Origin: an uncultured Flavobacteriaceae bacterium
GTDB lineage: Bacteria > Bacteroidota > Bacteroidia > Flavobacteriales > Flavobacteriaceae
Length of the DNA: 64,000 nt
Direction of reading: 5' to 3'
NCBI GenBank assembly: GCA_937136455.1
Contig: CAKZOO010000179.1
Location: 62,001 to 126,000 of the forward strand
The translations under genes were made by a program, and so were the position numbers. Positions within the stretch are counted from its first letter, which is position 1; each line of letters starts with the position of its first letter. This document shows, in pieces, positions 42,643 to 52,229 of this stretch. A model generated the notes under the pieces. That model made no database searches, was not told the DNA's origin, and saw only the letters and a program-made list of their open reading frames with translations.

Positions 42643-43707
42643 TTAAAGTGAATTGTAGTATTCAAAAGCGTCATTGAGGTCGTTGTCTTTGATCTGTATG
42701 TCGTATACGGCCTTTCCAATGCGTTCTAAGAGCACGTATTTGATTTGACCATGAGAATTCTTCTTGTCAAATTTTAAGAGCGCTATCGCCTCTTTTTTGT
42801 CTTTATCTGAAATTTTAACCTTTCCGTAGTGATTTAGTAATGTGCTGCTGACTTCTTCGAGTTCATCGCTACTCAAACCAGTATAAATAGTTGATAAGTA
42901 TGATTCCATGATCATTCCAACAGCGATCGCTTCTCCGTGCAGGAGCATTTTATCTTCTCCTAGTGATAGAAAATATGATTCAATCGCATGCCCAAGAGTG
43001 TGACCAAAATTTAAGACTTTGCGAAGCGAGTTTTCTCTTGGATCTTTTTGAACCACATCAGCCTTGATTTGAACAGAGGTTGAAATAGCTTCTTCAATAC
43101 TAGTTGAGTTAAAATTGTCTTTTAGTTGATTCCAGTAGTCTTTGTCACAGATAAGACCGTGTTTGAGCATTTCAGCAAAACCGCTTTTGAGTTGTCTTTT
43201 GTCAAGAGTTGCTAAATACGCATGGTCTACAATTACAAATTCAGGTTCTACAATGACTCCAATTTGATTTTTAAGCATTCCTAAATCCACGCCGGTTTTA
43301 CCTCCAACAGAGGCGTCAACCATCGAAAGCAGGGTAGTAGGGATATTGTAGAAATCAACACCTCTTTTAAAGCAAGAAGCAATAAATCCTCCCATATCAG
43401 TAATCACACCACCACCGAGGTTAATCATCGCACTCTTGCGATCAGCACCTAATTCAGATAGCGCTTCCCAAACACCATTACAAGTTTCGAGTGTTTTATT
43501 GATTTCACCTGATTCTATTTCAATGATTTCAATAGGAAATTCGCCCTCTAGGTTTCCCATAAAATAGGGAAGGCAATTATCGTGTGTGTTTTCATCGACA
43601 AAAACCACGATTAAAGAGTAGTTTTTATCTGTAAGTGTTTCTGCTAATTTAGGATACGATTCTGCACCAAAAAGGACGGAAGAGTTTGCTGTTTTAATCG
43701 ATTTCAT
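42643..43707 (-). CDS. aroB: 3-dehydroquinate synthase
   Basis: AroB carries out the second step of the shikimate pathway, converting DAHP to 3-dehydroquinate with NAD and a divalent metal. The 354-residue protein has NLGGGVITDMGGFIASCFKRG, IPTTLLSMVDASVGGKTGVD and the metal-binding FGHTLGHAIESY with HGEAIAVGM. It is a single leftward gene, divergent from proline dehydrogenase and ending at a shared terminator. Confidence 0.96.
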   Translation of the reverse strand: MKSIKTANSSVLFGAESYPKLAETLTDKNYSLIVVFVDENTHDNCLPYFMGNLEGEFPIEIIEIESGEINKTLETCNGVWEALSELGADRKSAMINLGGGVITDMGGFIASCFKRGVDFYNIPTTLLSMVDASVGGKTGVDLGMLKNQIGVIVEPEFVIVDHAYLATLDKRQLKSGFAEMLKHGLICDKDYWNQLKDNFNSTSIEEAISTSVQIKADVVQKDPRENSLRKVLNFGHTLGHAIESYFLSLGEDKMLLHGEAIAVGMIMESYLSTIYTGLSSDELEEVSSTLLNHYGKVKISDKDKKEAIALLKFDKKNSHGQIKYVLLERIGKAVYDIQIKDNDLNDAFEYYNSL

Positions 43708-43742
43708 AGGTACTTAAATTCAAGGCAAAATAAAGACTATTT

Positions 43743-43777
43743 TTGCATTAATAATAAAAATCCCTGAGCTATATTTG
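43743..43777 (+). promoter_or_regulatory. Candidate promoter of proline dehydrogenase
   Basis: TTG (43743-43745) and TATATTTG (43770-43777) with a 24-base spacer, slightly longer than consensus. The -7 box is an exact TAnnTTTG match, 22 bases before ATG 43800. Confidence 0.5.
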
Positions 43778-43799
43778 CCTAATTATTAATTTGACAATA

Positions 43800-44966
43800 A
43801 TGAAGCGAATTTTTGAGGATACTGCAACGGCATTTGCTTTAAAATCAGACACTGAATTAGAGCGTGCGTATTTTCTTTTTAAACTTATAGCCAATGAACC
43901 ACTCGTTAAAGTTGGAACAGCTGTTACCAATTTTGCACTTAAGGCACATTTACCTGTTGAAGGTCTGATACGAGCAACTGTATTCGATCATTTTTGTGCT
44001 GGTGTTTCTGAGGAAGATTCTATTGAAACAGTCGACAAACTCTTTTCAAAAAATGTACACTCGATTTTCGACTATTCAGTGGAGGGAAAAGTAGAGGAGT
44101 ATTCTTTTGACCAGATCAGGGATCGCATCCTCAATATTTTCAACTATTTGACCCAAAGAGAGGCGCTTCCTTTTGCAGTGTTTAAACCAACTGCTATGGG
44201 TTCAATAGAGATCTACCAAAAGAAATCTGAAGGAAAATTAACAACCGAAAAAGAGCAGGAATCATGGAATCGCATCGTAAATCGCATTGAAGCGATTTGT
44301 CAAAAGGCAGCTCAAAACGCCATTCCTGTTTTAGTTGATGCAGAAGAGAGTTGGATGCAAGATGCCGCTGATGATCTTCTCGAAGAATTGATGGAAAAGT
44401 ACAATAAGGAAGAGGTGATTGTCATTAATACCATTCAAGCGTATCGATGGGATCGATTGGACTATTTAAAAGGATTGGTGGAAAGAGCAAAGTCCAAAGG
44501 TTTTAAAATAGGAATTAAATTGGTCCGAGGGGCCTATATGGAAAAGGAAAATGAACGTGCTCAAAAAATGGGTTATAAGAGTCCTATCTGTGCGTCCAAA
44601 GCAGCTACAGATGATAATTACAATACAATTTTGCGTTTTATGATGGAGCACATCGATTCTTTTTTAATTTACGCTGGAACACATAATGAAGAATCAAATT
44701 ATTTACTGATGGATTTGATCGATCAAAATTCTTTAGCAAAAGACGATCCAAGAGTGTGGTTTGGTCAACTCTACGGAATGAGTGATCACATCAGTTTTAA
44801 TCTTTCAAAAGAAGGGTATAATGTGTCAAAATACCTTCCATTTGGTCCTGTCAAAGACGTGATGCCTTATCTAATGAGAAGAGCAGAAGAAAATACTTCT
44901 GTAGCTGGTCAGACTTCCAGAGAACTCACTTTGCTTAAAAAGGAACGCGATCGCAGAAAATTATAA
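43800..44966 (+). CDS. Proline dehydrogenase
   Basis: The 388-residue flavoenzyme oxidises proline to pyrroline-5-carboxylate. It is the stand-alone PRODH domain rather than the bifunctional PutA. Typical segments are LVDAEESWMQDAADDL, GIKLVRGAYMEKENERA (FAD/substrate region) and FGQLYGMSDHISFNLSKEGYNVSKYLPFGPV near the C-terminus. ATG 43800 is preferred to TTG 43791. The 3' end overlaps the convergent DUF4258 gene by six bases. Confidence 0.92.
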   Translation: MKRIFEDTATAFALKSDTELERAYFLFKLIANEPLVKVGTAVTNFALKAHLPVEGLIRATVFDHFCAGVSEEDSIETVDKLFSKNVHSIFDYSVEGKVEEYSFDQIRDRILNIFNYLTQREALPFAVFKPTAMGSIEIYQKKSEGKLTTEKEQESWNRIVNRIEAICQKAAQNAIPVLVDAEESWMQDAADDLLEELMEKYNKEEVIVINTIQAYRWDRLDYLKGLVERAKSKGFKIGIKLVRGAYMEKENERAQKMGYKSPICASKAATDDNYNTILRFMMEHIDSFLIYAGTHNEESNYLLMDLIDQNSLAKDDPRVWFGQLYGMSDHISFNLSKEGYNVSKYLPFGPVKDVMPYLMRRAEENTSVAGQTSRELTLLKKERDRRKL

Positions 44967-45344
44967 TAAATTTATAGCTTCAACGGTTACCTGATCTTCA
45001 CAAGAGCTGAGGCTAATTTCAACTTCTTGTTCATTTAAGATTCCTTCGAGTATATAGTGTCCACAAGGTTCTCTTCTAGGCTCACTCTTCTTGAAGTTAA
45101 TTTCACCATCGAGAAATACTCGAGAAATCCCCGTAGTATCTAATTCTGTACTTTGAATACGCTCTGAGAGATTTGAAGCGTATTGATGTGGTTTAGATCG
45201 CAGATCATTTAAAACCCTACAATTGGGTAAATAACAAAAGCTGACACCAGTTTCATCTGATTTCTTTTTTAGAAAAAAAGCTAAAAAGATCAATCCTATA
45301 GATAAACCTGCTAAATAGAAGCCCAATCGCTTGAGAAATGGCAT
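44961..45344 (-). CDS. Membrane-anchored DUF4258-like protein
   Basis: The 127-residue protein has one N-terminal membrane segment (LGFYLAGLSIGLIFLAFFL) then a soluble domain with FCYLPNCRVLNDLRSKPHQYA and scattered cysteines. This pattern matches the small DUF4258-type proteins I associate with alanine dehydrogenase in Flavobacteriia. Function unknown. It follows ald after one base and ends the leftward porX-tsaE-ald unit. Confidence 0.6.
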   Translation of the reverse strand: MPFLKRLGFYLAGLSIGLIFLAFFLKKKSDETGVSFCYLPNCRVLNDLRSKPHQYASNLSERIQSTELDTTGISRVFLDGEINFKKSEPRREPCGHYILEGILNEQEVEISLSSCEDQVTVEAINLL

Positions 45345-45345
45345 A

Positions 45346-46539
45346 TTAAAAAATTAAGAAGTTAATATTGGTATGAGTTAATCCTAGTTGATCTCCAATG
45401 GTACTGCTAGTAAGTACTCCTTGATAGAGATAGACTCCGTTTTTGAGTCCTTGATCCAAACGCAGAGCATTGTCAATACCACCCTTTTCTGCCAGATCCA
45501 ATAAGATAGGGGTGCAGATATTACTCATAGACACCGATGCCGTCTTAGGGTATCTGGAGGGGATGTTGGGAACACAATAGTGAATGACATCAAATTTCTT
45601 AAAGGTTGGTTTTTGATGAGAAGTGAGTTGAGAAGTTTCAAAACAACCACCTCGATCGATACTGATATCGATAATCACAGACCCTTTCTTCATAAAGGAA
45701 ACCATTTCCCCAGAAACCACCACAGGAGTTCTGTGATGACATTCAATTGCTCCTACAGCCACATCACAACGTCTTAGTGCTTTGAGCATGTTTTTTGGTT
45801 GTAGAGTAGAAGTGTAGATAGGGTGTTTTAATTCCGATTGTATCTTTCTTAGATTTGAAGTAGAATTGTCAAATATTTTAACAGATGCTCCGAGATTTAA
45901 GGCTGTTTTGGCCGCCCAAACAGCTGCAGTACCTGAACCAAAGATGACGATCTCTGTAGGAGGTACCCCTGAGATATTTCCAAAAAGCTGTCCTTTTCCC
46001 TCATGGGATTTACTCATCAATTCGGCTGCTATATAAATTGCAGACAAACCAGAAATTTCACTCAAAGAACTTACAAAAGGAAAACTTCCGTCGTGCTCAG
46101 TGAGTTCTTCTAATGCGATTGCAGTTATCTTTTTCTCTTGAAGTTTGTTGATATAATAAAGATCCTTAGACTTTAAGTTCAAGGTAGAAATGACAGTGCT
46201 ATGAGGTTTTAAAAGATCTATTTCTTGATCGTTAACTGGAGCGACTTTGAGTATTAAGGGGCATTCAAAAACTTTTTTAGGATCACTTTCAATAGAGGCA
46301 CCAGCCTTTTGATATTCACTGTCTGAAAAATGTGCGTGATCGCCAGCACCTTGTTCTACGATGACCTTGTGGTCATTTGCGACAAGTGCAGCAATAGCGT
46401 CAGGAGTGAGGCATACCCTTTTTTCTTCCATTTCTCGTTCCTTAGGAAGCCCAATAATTAAGCTGCCTTTTTTGATAGCGACTGCTAAACGCTCTTCTTT
46501 AGGCATCAGTTCAGTCGGATTAAAGGGTGATTCCATCAT
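45346..46539 (-). CDS. ald: Alanine dehydrogenase
   Basis: The 397-residue enzyme interconverts alanine and pyruvate with NAD. It has the family N-terminus IGLPKEREMEEKRVCLTPDAI, the nucleotide-binding EIVIFGSGTAAVWAAKTALNLGASV, and HYCVPNIPSRYPKTASVSMSN. It is somewhat longer than the 370-residue enzymes, as seen in Bacteroidota. Two adjacent ATGs are possible starts; the first overlaps the tsaE stop (TGATG), suggesting coupled translation. Confidence 0.9.
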   Translation of the reverse strand: MMESPFNPTELMPKEERLAVAIKKGSLIIGLPKEREMEEKRVCLTPDAIAALVANDHKVIVEQGAGDHAHFSDSEYQKAGASIESDPKKVFECPLILKVAPVNDQEIDLLKPHSTVISTLNLKSKDLYYINKLQEKKITAIALEELTEHDGSFPFVSSLSEISGLSAIYIAAELMSKSHEGKGQLFGNISGVPPTEIVIFGSGTAAVWAAKTALNLGASVKIFDNSTSNLRKIQSELKHPIYTSTLQPKNMLKALRRCDVAVGAIECHHRTPVVVSGEMVSFMKKGSVIIDISIDRGGCFETSQLTSHQKPTFKKFDVIHYCVPNIPSRYPKTASVSMSNICTPILLDLAEKGGIDNALRLDQGLKNGVYLYQGVLTSSTIGDQLGLTHTNINFLIF

Positions 46540-46949
46540 CAGTGTTCAATTAGGGTTAAGGTTCTGCTTTCAGGACTGTCAATAGTCAACTGTACTTCTG
46601 TATATCGATCAGGCAATAAATTGACAATACGCTCTGACCATTCGATAAAGATCCATCCATCAAAGTTAAAATAATCTTCAATACCGATGTCATACGCTTC
46701 AACTTCATCTTCAATACGATAAAAATCAAAGTGGTACGCTAGAGTCTTACCCAATGAATCTTCATAGGTGTTGACAATTCCAAAACTTGGACTCTGACCA
46801 GAGTCCTCACATCCGAGTTTAGCAATCAGTTCTTTGATTAAGGTTGTTTTTCCAGCCCCCATTTCACCGTTGAGGCAAAGTAATTTTGAGCAGGACTTCT
46901 CTATAATGTATGTTGCTGCTTTAGATAGTTCTGAAACACTGTAGGTCAT
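46539..46949 (-). CDS. tsaE: tRNA threonylcarbamoyladenosine biosynthesis ATPase
   Basis: TsaE is the ATPase that helps TsaB-TsaD install t6A at position 37 of ANN-decoding tRNAs. The 136-residue protein has the P-loop GEMGAGKTTLIKEL, the conserved SPSFGIVNTYE and YHFDFYRIEDEVE, and FIEWSERI. The start is set at 46949 because the listed 47015 extension reads into the end of porX. It lies 43 bases after porX. Confidence 0.93.
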   Translation of the reverse strand: MTYSVSELSKAATYIIEKSCSKLLCLNGEMGAGKTTLIKELIAKLGCEDSGQSPSFGIVNTYEDSLGKTLAYHFDFYRIEDEVEAYDIGIEDYFNFDGWIFIEWSERIVNLLPDRYTEVQLTIDSPESRTLTLIEH

Positions 46950-46992
46950 TATATTTATTTTAAGAGTCACAAAGATACAGAAGAACTCGAGA

Positions 46993-48534
46993 TTATTTAG
47001 GGTATAAAACCACAAAGGGCAAAATCATTTCTTCCAGTGAAATTCCACCGTGTTGATATGAGTCTTTGTAGTGATTTATGAATTGATTGTAGTTGTTTGG
47101 GTAGGCGAAAAAGGTATCAGCTACCGCAAAGACATAATTAGTACTTATACTCATGGAACTCAATCCAAAACTTTGTGGATCATCGATTCGTATGGAGTCC
47201 TTTGAAGAGGCCTTGAGATTTGATCCCAACTTGTATCTAAAATTGCTGTTGATTTCTCTAGATGCTTTGATGATAGATGGTGTCTTTACTCTAATAGTCC
47301 CGTGATCAGTAGTAAGGATGAGTTGTAAATCCATTTCAGCAGCTCTTTTGACAATTTCCAAAAGAGGTGAATTTTCAAACCAGGACTTGGTTAAGGAACG
47401 ATAGGCTTTATCGTCAGATGCTAATTCTTTAATGACGTTCATTTCTGTTTTTGCATGAGATAAAATATCGATGGTATTATAAACTAAAATATTGAGATCA
47501 TTGTCTTTAAGTTGATGAATTTTAGATAAATAACGTTGGCCTTGTTTTAGATTGCTAATTTTGTCATAGGTCCAATTGATCGAATCGTCTAAACGTTGTA
47601 ATTGTGCTTTAAAGAAACTGTCCTCTTCATTGTTTTTTCCTCCTTCTTCTAAATCGTCTTTCCATAAATCTGGATGTTTTTTTTCCATTTCTAGAGGGGT
47701 TAAACCGGAGAAAATGGCATTTCTAGCGTAATGTGTTGCTGATGGCAGAATAGCGTAATAGGCTTCTTCGTGGTCTATTTGGTAATATTGATCAATAATT
47801 GGAGCAATTTTTCTCCATTGATCAAATCTTAAATTGTCTAAGACAACTAACAAGGTTTTTTTGTTGAGTAAAGGGCGTATTTTTTCTTTGTAAAGTCGGT
47901 GTGATAATGCAGGAGCATCTTGACCTTTGATCCACAGTGGATAATTCCTTTCAACGAATTTGGCAAAGTATTTATTGGCGGTTAACTTTTGAGATTCTAG
48001 AATTTCTGAGAGATTTCCTGACTTTTCATCTTCTAGTGTTTCTTCCCAGAAAATCAACTTCTTAAAGATATCCACCCAGTCTTTATGAGTTTGAGCAGCT
48101 TCAATTTCACCACTGAGTATTCCAAATTCTTTTTGGTAGTCCGTAGTCGCTTTATCGCTGATGATTTTGGGAAGTTCTAAATTCTTTTTAAGGCTCAGAA
48201 GTATTTGATTTGGATGAACAGGCTTTAAGAGGTAGTCAGCTATTTTAGATCCCAAAGCGTCGTTCATGATACGCTCTTCCTGATTGTTGGTAATCATTAT
48301 GACTTTTAGGGTTGGTTGAAGTTCTTTGATTTTTCCAAGGGTTTGTAAACCGTCCATACCAGGCATATTTTCATCTAAGAGTACCATGTTGAAATGTTCC
48401 TTTTCAATGCGTTTTAGAGCTTCATAACCACTGTTGCACTGACTGACTAAATACCCTTTTTCTTCCAAAAAAAGGATGTGAGGCTTTAATAAATGTATCT
48501 CATCATCGACCCACAAGATATTTAGCTGATTCAT
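46993..48534 (-). CDS. porX: PorX response regulator with PglZ/alkaline-phosphatase-like domain
   Basis: PorX is the two-component regulator of the type IX secretion system. The 513-residue protein has an N-terminal receiver domain (ILWVDDE, phosphoacceptor Asp54 in VLLDENMPGMDG, lysine in LLKPVHP), a helical middle, and a PglZ/alkaline-phosphatase-superfamily domain with LLVVLDNLRFDQW, the nucleophile-type threonine in LPSATHYARNAIF, and metal ligands in LTTDHGTI and QHGGISLEEMILP. Its sensor PorY is not in this window. It heads the porX-tsaE-ald-DUF4258 unit. Confidence 0.92.
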   Translation of the reverse strand: MNQLNILWVDDEIHLLKPHILFLEEKGYLVSQCNSGYEALKRIEKEHFNMVLLDENMPGMDGLQTLGKIKELQPTLKVIMITNNQEERIMNDALGSKIADYLLKPVHPNQILLSLKKNLELPKIISDKATTDYQKEFGILSGEIEAAQTHKDWVDIFKKLIFWEETLEDEKSGNLSEILESQKLTANKYFAKFVERNYPLWIKGQDAPALSHRLYKEKIRPLLNKKTLLVVLDNLRFDQWRKIAPIIDQYYQIDHEEAYYAILPSATHYARNAIFSGLTPLEMEKKHPDLWKDDLEEGGKNNEEDSFFKAQLQRLDDSINWTYDKISNLKQGQRYLSKIHQLKDNDLNILVYNTIDILSHAKTEMNVIKELASDDKAYRSLTKSWFENSPLLEIVKRAAEMDLQLILTTDHGTIRVKTPSIIKASREINSNFRYKLGSNLKASSKDSIRIDDPQSFGLSSMSISTNYVFAVADTFFAYPNNYNQFINHYKDSYQHGGISLEEMILPFVVLYPK

Positions 48535-48539
48535 TTACT

Positions 48540-48547
48540 TATATTTG
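48540..48547 (+). promoter_or_regulatory. Candidate -7 box for the HD protein gene
   Basis: TATATTTG matches TAnnTTTG, 18 bases before the TTG start at 48566 and only six bases from the porX start on the other strand. Confidence 0.45.
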
Positions 48548-48565
48548 TATTAAAATTTAGATGTT

Positions 48566-49786
48566 TTGAGCAAAAACCAAAAGCTTTTTACCTTCAATGA
48601 TCCAATTTACGGATTTATTCGAATTCGCCACCCTTTTTTATTAGAACTCATCGATGATCCTGTTTTTCAGCGTCTTAGAAGAATTACACAAATGGGTTTG
48701 TCTTCCTATGTATTCCCAGGAGCACAGCATACCAGATTTGAGCACGCTATTGGGGCTATGTACTTAATGAGTAAGGCTATCAGGGTTTTGCGATTAAAAG
48801 AGGTTGAAATAAGTGTTGAAGAAGAACAAGGGTTGTTAGGTGCTATCCTTTTACACGATATTGGTCATGGTCCATACTCTCATGCGATGGAACATATATT
48901 GCTCAAGGAGGTATCTCATGAAGAAATTACACTTCAATTGATGAAATCACTCAACAAGAAGTATCATGGGGTATTGGATATCGCTATTGAAATTTTTCAA
49001 AAGACCTATCCCAAAACATTTTTGAATGAATTGGTAGCAAGTCAATTAGATATTGATCGATTGGACTATCTTAAAAGAGACAGTTTTTATACTGGTGTAG
49101 CAGAGGGGAATATCAATTCAGAACGATTGATTTCCATGTTGGATGTTATTGATGGTTCCTTAGCTATTGAAGAAAAGGGCGTGTTCTCTGTTGAAAAATT
49201 CCTCATGGCTAGAAGATTTATGTATTGGCAGGTCTATCTTCACAAAACTTCTTTTGTAGCAGAAGAACTTCTCTTAAAAATCTTTAAAAGAGTTAAAGAA
49301 TTACTGCAAAGTAACAGTTATATTTTCATGTCCACCTCGCTGCATTTCTTTTTAAAAGAAGATAGAAAATTAGACGATTTAGCCCTAGAACATTTTGTTC
49401 AATTAGACGATATAGACGTGATGTACGCTATAAAAAAATGGTGTGAAAGTGAAGATAAGGTATTGTCTACTCTTTCTAAGATGCTCATTGAGAGAAACTT
49501 ACTTGCAATAGACATACAAACTAAAAAGATATCGGATTCTAAACTCAACAAGATTAAGAAAAGCTGCATGGAACATTTGAATCTCAGCAAAGAAGAAGTG
49601 GATTATTTTGTCTTTAGCGGTTCCATTAAAAACTCTGCTTATAACAAGAAAATCAATCCAATAGCACTGGCCAATGAGGATAATGAACTCGTTAATTTTG
49701 ACTCAGCAAAGGATCAAAGTTTTTCAAAATCACTCTCTAAATCTGTGGAGAAGTATTATATATGCTTCCCAAAAGAACTCAAATAG
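48566..49786 (+). CDS. HD-domain phosphohydrolase, TTG start
   Basis: The 406-residue protein belongs to the dGTPase-like HD superfamily (YdhJ/SAMHD1-like). The N-terminus [11 protein letters not shown] and [30 protein letters not shown], the HD pair in [14 protein letters not shown], and [18 protein letters not shown] are all conserved. It may hydrolyse dNTPs, but the substrate is not established. The start is TTG ([13 protein letters not shown]); the nearby ATG at 48561 is out of frame. The lpxD gene follows after 35 bases. Confidence 0.85.
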   Translation: MSKNQKLFTFNDPIYGFIRIRHPFLLELIDDPVFQRLRRITQMGLSSYVFPGAQHTRFEHAIGAMYLMSKAIRVLRLKEVEISVEEEQGLLGAILLHDIGHGPYSHAMEHILLKEVSHEEITLQLMKSLNKKYHGVLDIAIEIFQKTYPKTFLNELVASQLDIDRLDYLKRDSFYTGVAEGNINSERLISMLDVIDGSLAIEEKGVFSVEKFLMARRFMYWQVYLHKTSFVAEELLLKIFKRVKELLQSNSYIFMSTSLHFFLKEDRKLDDLALEHFVQLDDIDVMYAIKKWCESEDKVLSTLSKMLIERNLLAIDIQTKKISDSKLNKIKKSCMEHLNLSKEEVDYFVFSGSIKNSAYNKKINPIALANEDNELVNFDSAKDQSFSKSLSKSVEKYYICFPKELK

Positions 49787-49821
49787 GGATTAATCTCTTA
49801 GAATTTCTTAATTTTGTATCC

Positions 49822-50826
49822 ATGAAATTTACAGCTAGTCAGATAGCCGCCATACTCGATGGCGAAATAGATGGAAATCCAGAAGTGTGGGTTGATAAGC
49901 TATCTAAGATAGAAGAGGGCGAAGAGGGGTCGTTGACTTTTTTGTCAAACCCTAAGTACACTTCCTATATCTATTCTACTTCCTCCTCTATAGCTATAGT
50001 AGACAAAGACTTTGTAGCAGAGAAATCTATTGTACCCACTTTAATTAGAGTTAGTGACGCTTACGGAGCTTTTTCAAAGCTTTTGTCTTATTACGATTCG
50101 ATTAAAACAGAAAAAAGTGGAATTGAATCTCCTTCTTTTATTTCAGATGATCTCAAACAGGGTAAAGGACTTTATATTGGAGCCTTTACGTATATTGACA
50201 AAGGAGTTATTCTAGGTGATGATGTGAAAATCTACCCCAATGTTTATATAGGAGAAAATGTTCAAATAGGTAATCGTGTAACCTTGTTTTCAGGTGTTAA
50301 AATCTACTCGGATACGCGAATTGGAAACGATTGTGTCATTCATTCCAATGCGGTTATCGGTGCTGATGGATTTGGATTTGCTCCAAATTCTGAAGGGGTA
50401 TACAACAAAGTTCCTCAAACAGGTAATGTAATTATCGAAGATCACGTAGATATTGGAGCTTCTACAACTATTGACAAAGCTACTTTAGGGTCCACTATTA
50501 TTCGAAAGGGTGTAAAACTCGACAACCAGATTCAAATTGCACACAATGTTGAAATTGGGGAAAATACAGTTATCGCAGCTCAAAGTGGGGTTGCAGGTTC
50601 TACAAAGGTTGGGAAAAATTGTATTATTGGTGGACAAGTAGGAATAGCTGGCCATTTGACCATTGGAGATAATGTGCGTATGCAGGGGCAATCAGGAGTC
50701 ATCAAGAGTTTAAAAGACGATGCCGTAGTACAAGGAACTCCTGCATTTAATTATAACGATTACAACAAGTCTTACGTATACTTTAAAAATTTACCAAAAC
50801 ATCTAAATCAGAAAAAAAACAACTAA
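49822..50826 (+). CDS. lpxD: UDP-3-O-acylglucosamine N-acyltransferase
   Basis: LpxD adds the second acyl chain in lipid A synthesis. The 334-residue protein has an N-terminal uridine-binding domain ([18 protein letters not shown]) and a left-handed beta-helix of hexapeptide repeats with the catalytic histidine in [16 protein letters not shown] 49822 is preferred to the listed 49762. A TAATTTTG box (49809-49816) ends five bases before this ATG, so an internal promoter would give an almost leaderless mRNA. It is followed after one base by lpxC/fabZ. Confidence 0.93.
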   Translation: MKFTASQIAAILDGEIDGNPEVWVDKLSKIEEGEEGSLTFLSNPKYTSYIYSTSSSIAIVDKDFVAEKSIVPTLIRVSDAYGAFSKLLSYYDSIKTEKSGIESPSFISDDLKQGKGLYIGAFTYIDKGVILGDDVKIYPNVYIGENVQIGNRVTLFSGVKIYSDTRIGNDCVIHSNAVIGADGFGFAPNSEGVYNKVPQTGNVIIEDHVDIGASTTIDKATLGSTIIRKGVKLDNQIQIAHNVEIGENTVIAAQSGVAGSTKVGKNCIIGGQVGIAGHLTIGDNVRMQGQSGVIKSLKDDAVVQGTPAFNYNDYNKSYVYFKNLPKHLNQKKNN

Positions 50827-50827
50827 G

Positions 50828-52228
50828 ATGACAACCACATCGAAAAAACAAACAACTATTGCAAAAGAAGTGAGTCTTACAGGTGTAGGGCTTCATACTG
50901 GTAATAATGTAACACTTAAATTTTGTCCTGCTGATGCAAACTCTGGATATGTTTTTAAAAGAGTTGATTTAGAAGGACAACCGACCATCAAAGCGGATGC
51001 CTCTTTTGTAGTAAGTACTCAAAGAGGTACCAATTTAGAAAGCGGTAATGTAGTCATTAATACAAGTGAGCACGTTCTCGCTGCATTGGTGGGGTTGGAA
51101 ATCGACAATGTGTTAATTGAAATTGATGCAGCTGAACCTCCAATAATGGATGGTTCCTCTAAATTTTTTATAGAAGCTATTGAAAAAGCTGGTGTTCAAG
51201 AACTAGAAGATGATCGCGAAGAATATGTGGTTAAAGAAATCATCAATTTAAAAGACGAGGAAACGGGATCTGAAATTACCTTACTTCCAGCAGATGATTA
51301 TCAAGTAACTGCTATGGTTGATTTTGGAACTAAGATTTTAGGAACTCAGAATGCTTCTTTAGATTCCATTTCAGATTTTAAAGCAGAAATTGCAGATTCG
51401 AGAACCTTCAGTTTTTTACACGAACTAGAAATGCTCTTAGACAACGGTCTCATTAAGGGAGGAGATCTCAATAATGCCATTGTATACGTAGATAAAGAGA
51501 TTTCTGATGAGACGATGAAAAAGCTTCAAAAAGCATTTAATAAAACAGATATATCAGTTACTCCAAACGGAATACTCAATAACTTAACGCTTCACTACAG
51601 CAATGAAGCTGCTCGCCACAAACTATTAGATGTGATTGGTGATTTAGCTCTAGTAGGCTGCAGAATTAGAGGAAAGGTCATCGCTAGTAAACCTGGACAT
51701 AAGATCAATACTGACTTCGCTAAGAAATTAGCAAAGATAATCAAGGAGGAAAAACGAAAAAACGTCCCTACATACGATTTAAACCAACCACCACTAATGG
51801 ACATCCACCAAATCATGGATATGTTACCTCACAGACCTCCATTTTTGTTTATCGATCGCATTATAGAGCTATCTGATTCTCATGTGGTAGGAATGAAGAA
51901 TGTAACCATGAATGAGGATTTCTTTGTGGGTCATTTCCCAGGAGCTCCAGTTATGCCAGGGGTTTTGCAAATAGAAGCTATGGCTCAAACAGGAGGGATA
52001 TTAGTGCTGTCTACAGTTCCTGATCCAGAGAACTATTTGACTTATTTTATGAAAATTGACAATGTCAAGTTCAAACAAAAAGTACTTCCTGGAGATACGT
52101 TAATTTTTAAATGTGATTTAATAACGCCTATACGAAGAGGAATTTGTCATATGAGTGCTCAAGCTTTTGCTAATGGAAAACTCGTATGTGAAGCAGAAAT
52201 GATGGCTCAAATCTCAAAAAAACAATAA
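50828..52228 (+). CDS. lpxC/fabZ: Bifunctional LpxC deacetylase / FabZ dehydratase
   Basis: This 466-residue fusion is typical of Bacteroidota. Residues about 1-310 are LpxC, the zinc deacetylase committing to lipid A: SLTGVGLHTGNNV, INTSEHVLAAL, and the zinc ligands in EAARHKLLDVIGDLAL. Residues about 322-466 are FabZ, the 3-hydroxyacyl-ACP dehydratase: MLPHRPPFLFIDRI and GHFPGAPVMPGVLQIEAMAQ with its catalytic His and Glu. The fusion couples lipid A and fatty acid synthesis. It sits between lpxD and lpxA with one-base gaps. Confidence 0.96.
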   Translation: MTTTSKKQTTIAKEVSLTGVGLHTGNNVTLKFCPADANSGYVFKRVDLEGQPTIKADASFVVSTQRGTNLESGNVVINTSEHVLAALVGLEIDNVLIEIDAAEPPIMDGSSKFFIEAIEKAGVQELEDDREEYVVKEIINLKDEETGSEITLLPADDYQVTAMVDFGTKILGTQNASLDSISDFKAEIADSRTFSFLHELEMLLDNGLIKGGDLNNAIVYVDKEISDETMKKLQKAFNKTDISVTPNGILNNLTLHYSNEAARHKLLDVIGDLALVGCRIRGKVIASKPGHKINTDFAKKLAKIIKEEKRKNVPTYDLNQPPLMDIHQIMDMLPHRPPFLFIDRIIELSDSHVVGMKNVTMNEDFFVGHFPGAPVMPGVLQIEAMAQTGGILVLSTVPDPENYLTYFMKIDNVKFKQKVLPGDTLIFKCDLITPIRRGICHMSAQAFANGKLVCEAEMMAQISKKQ

Positions 52229-52229
52229 G

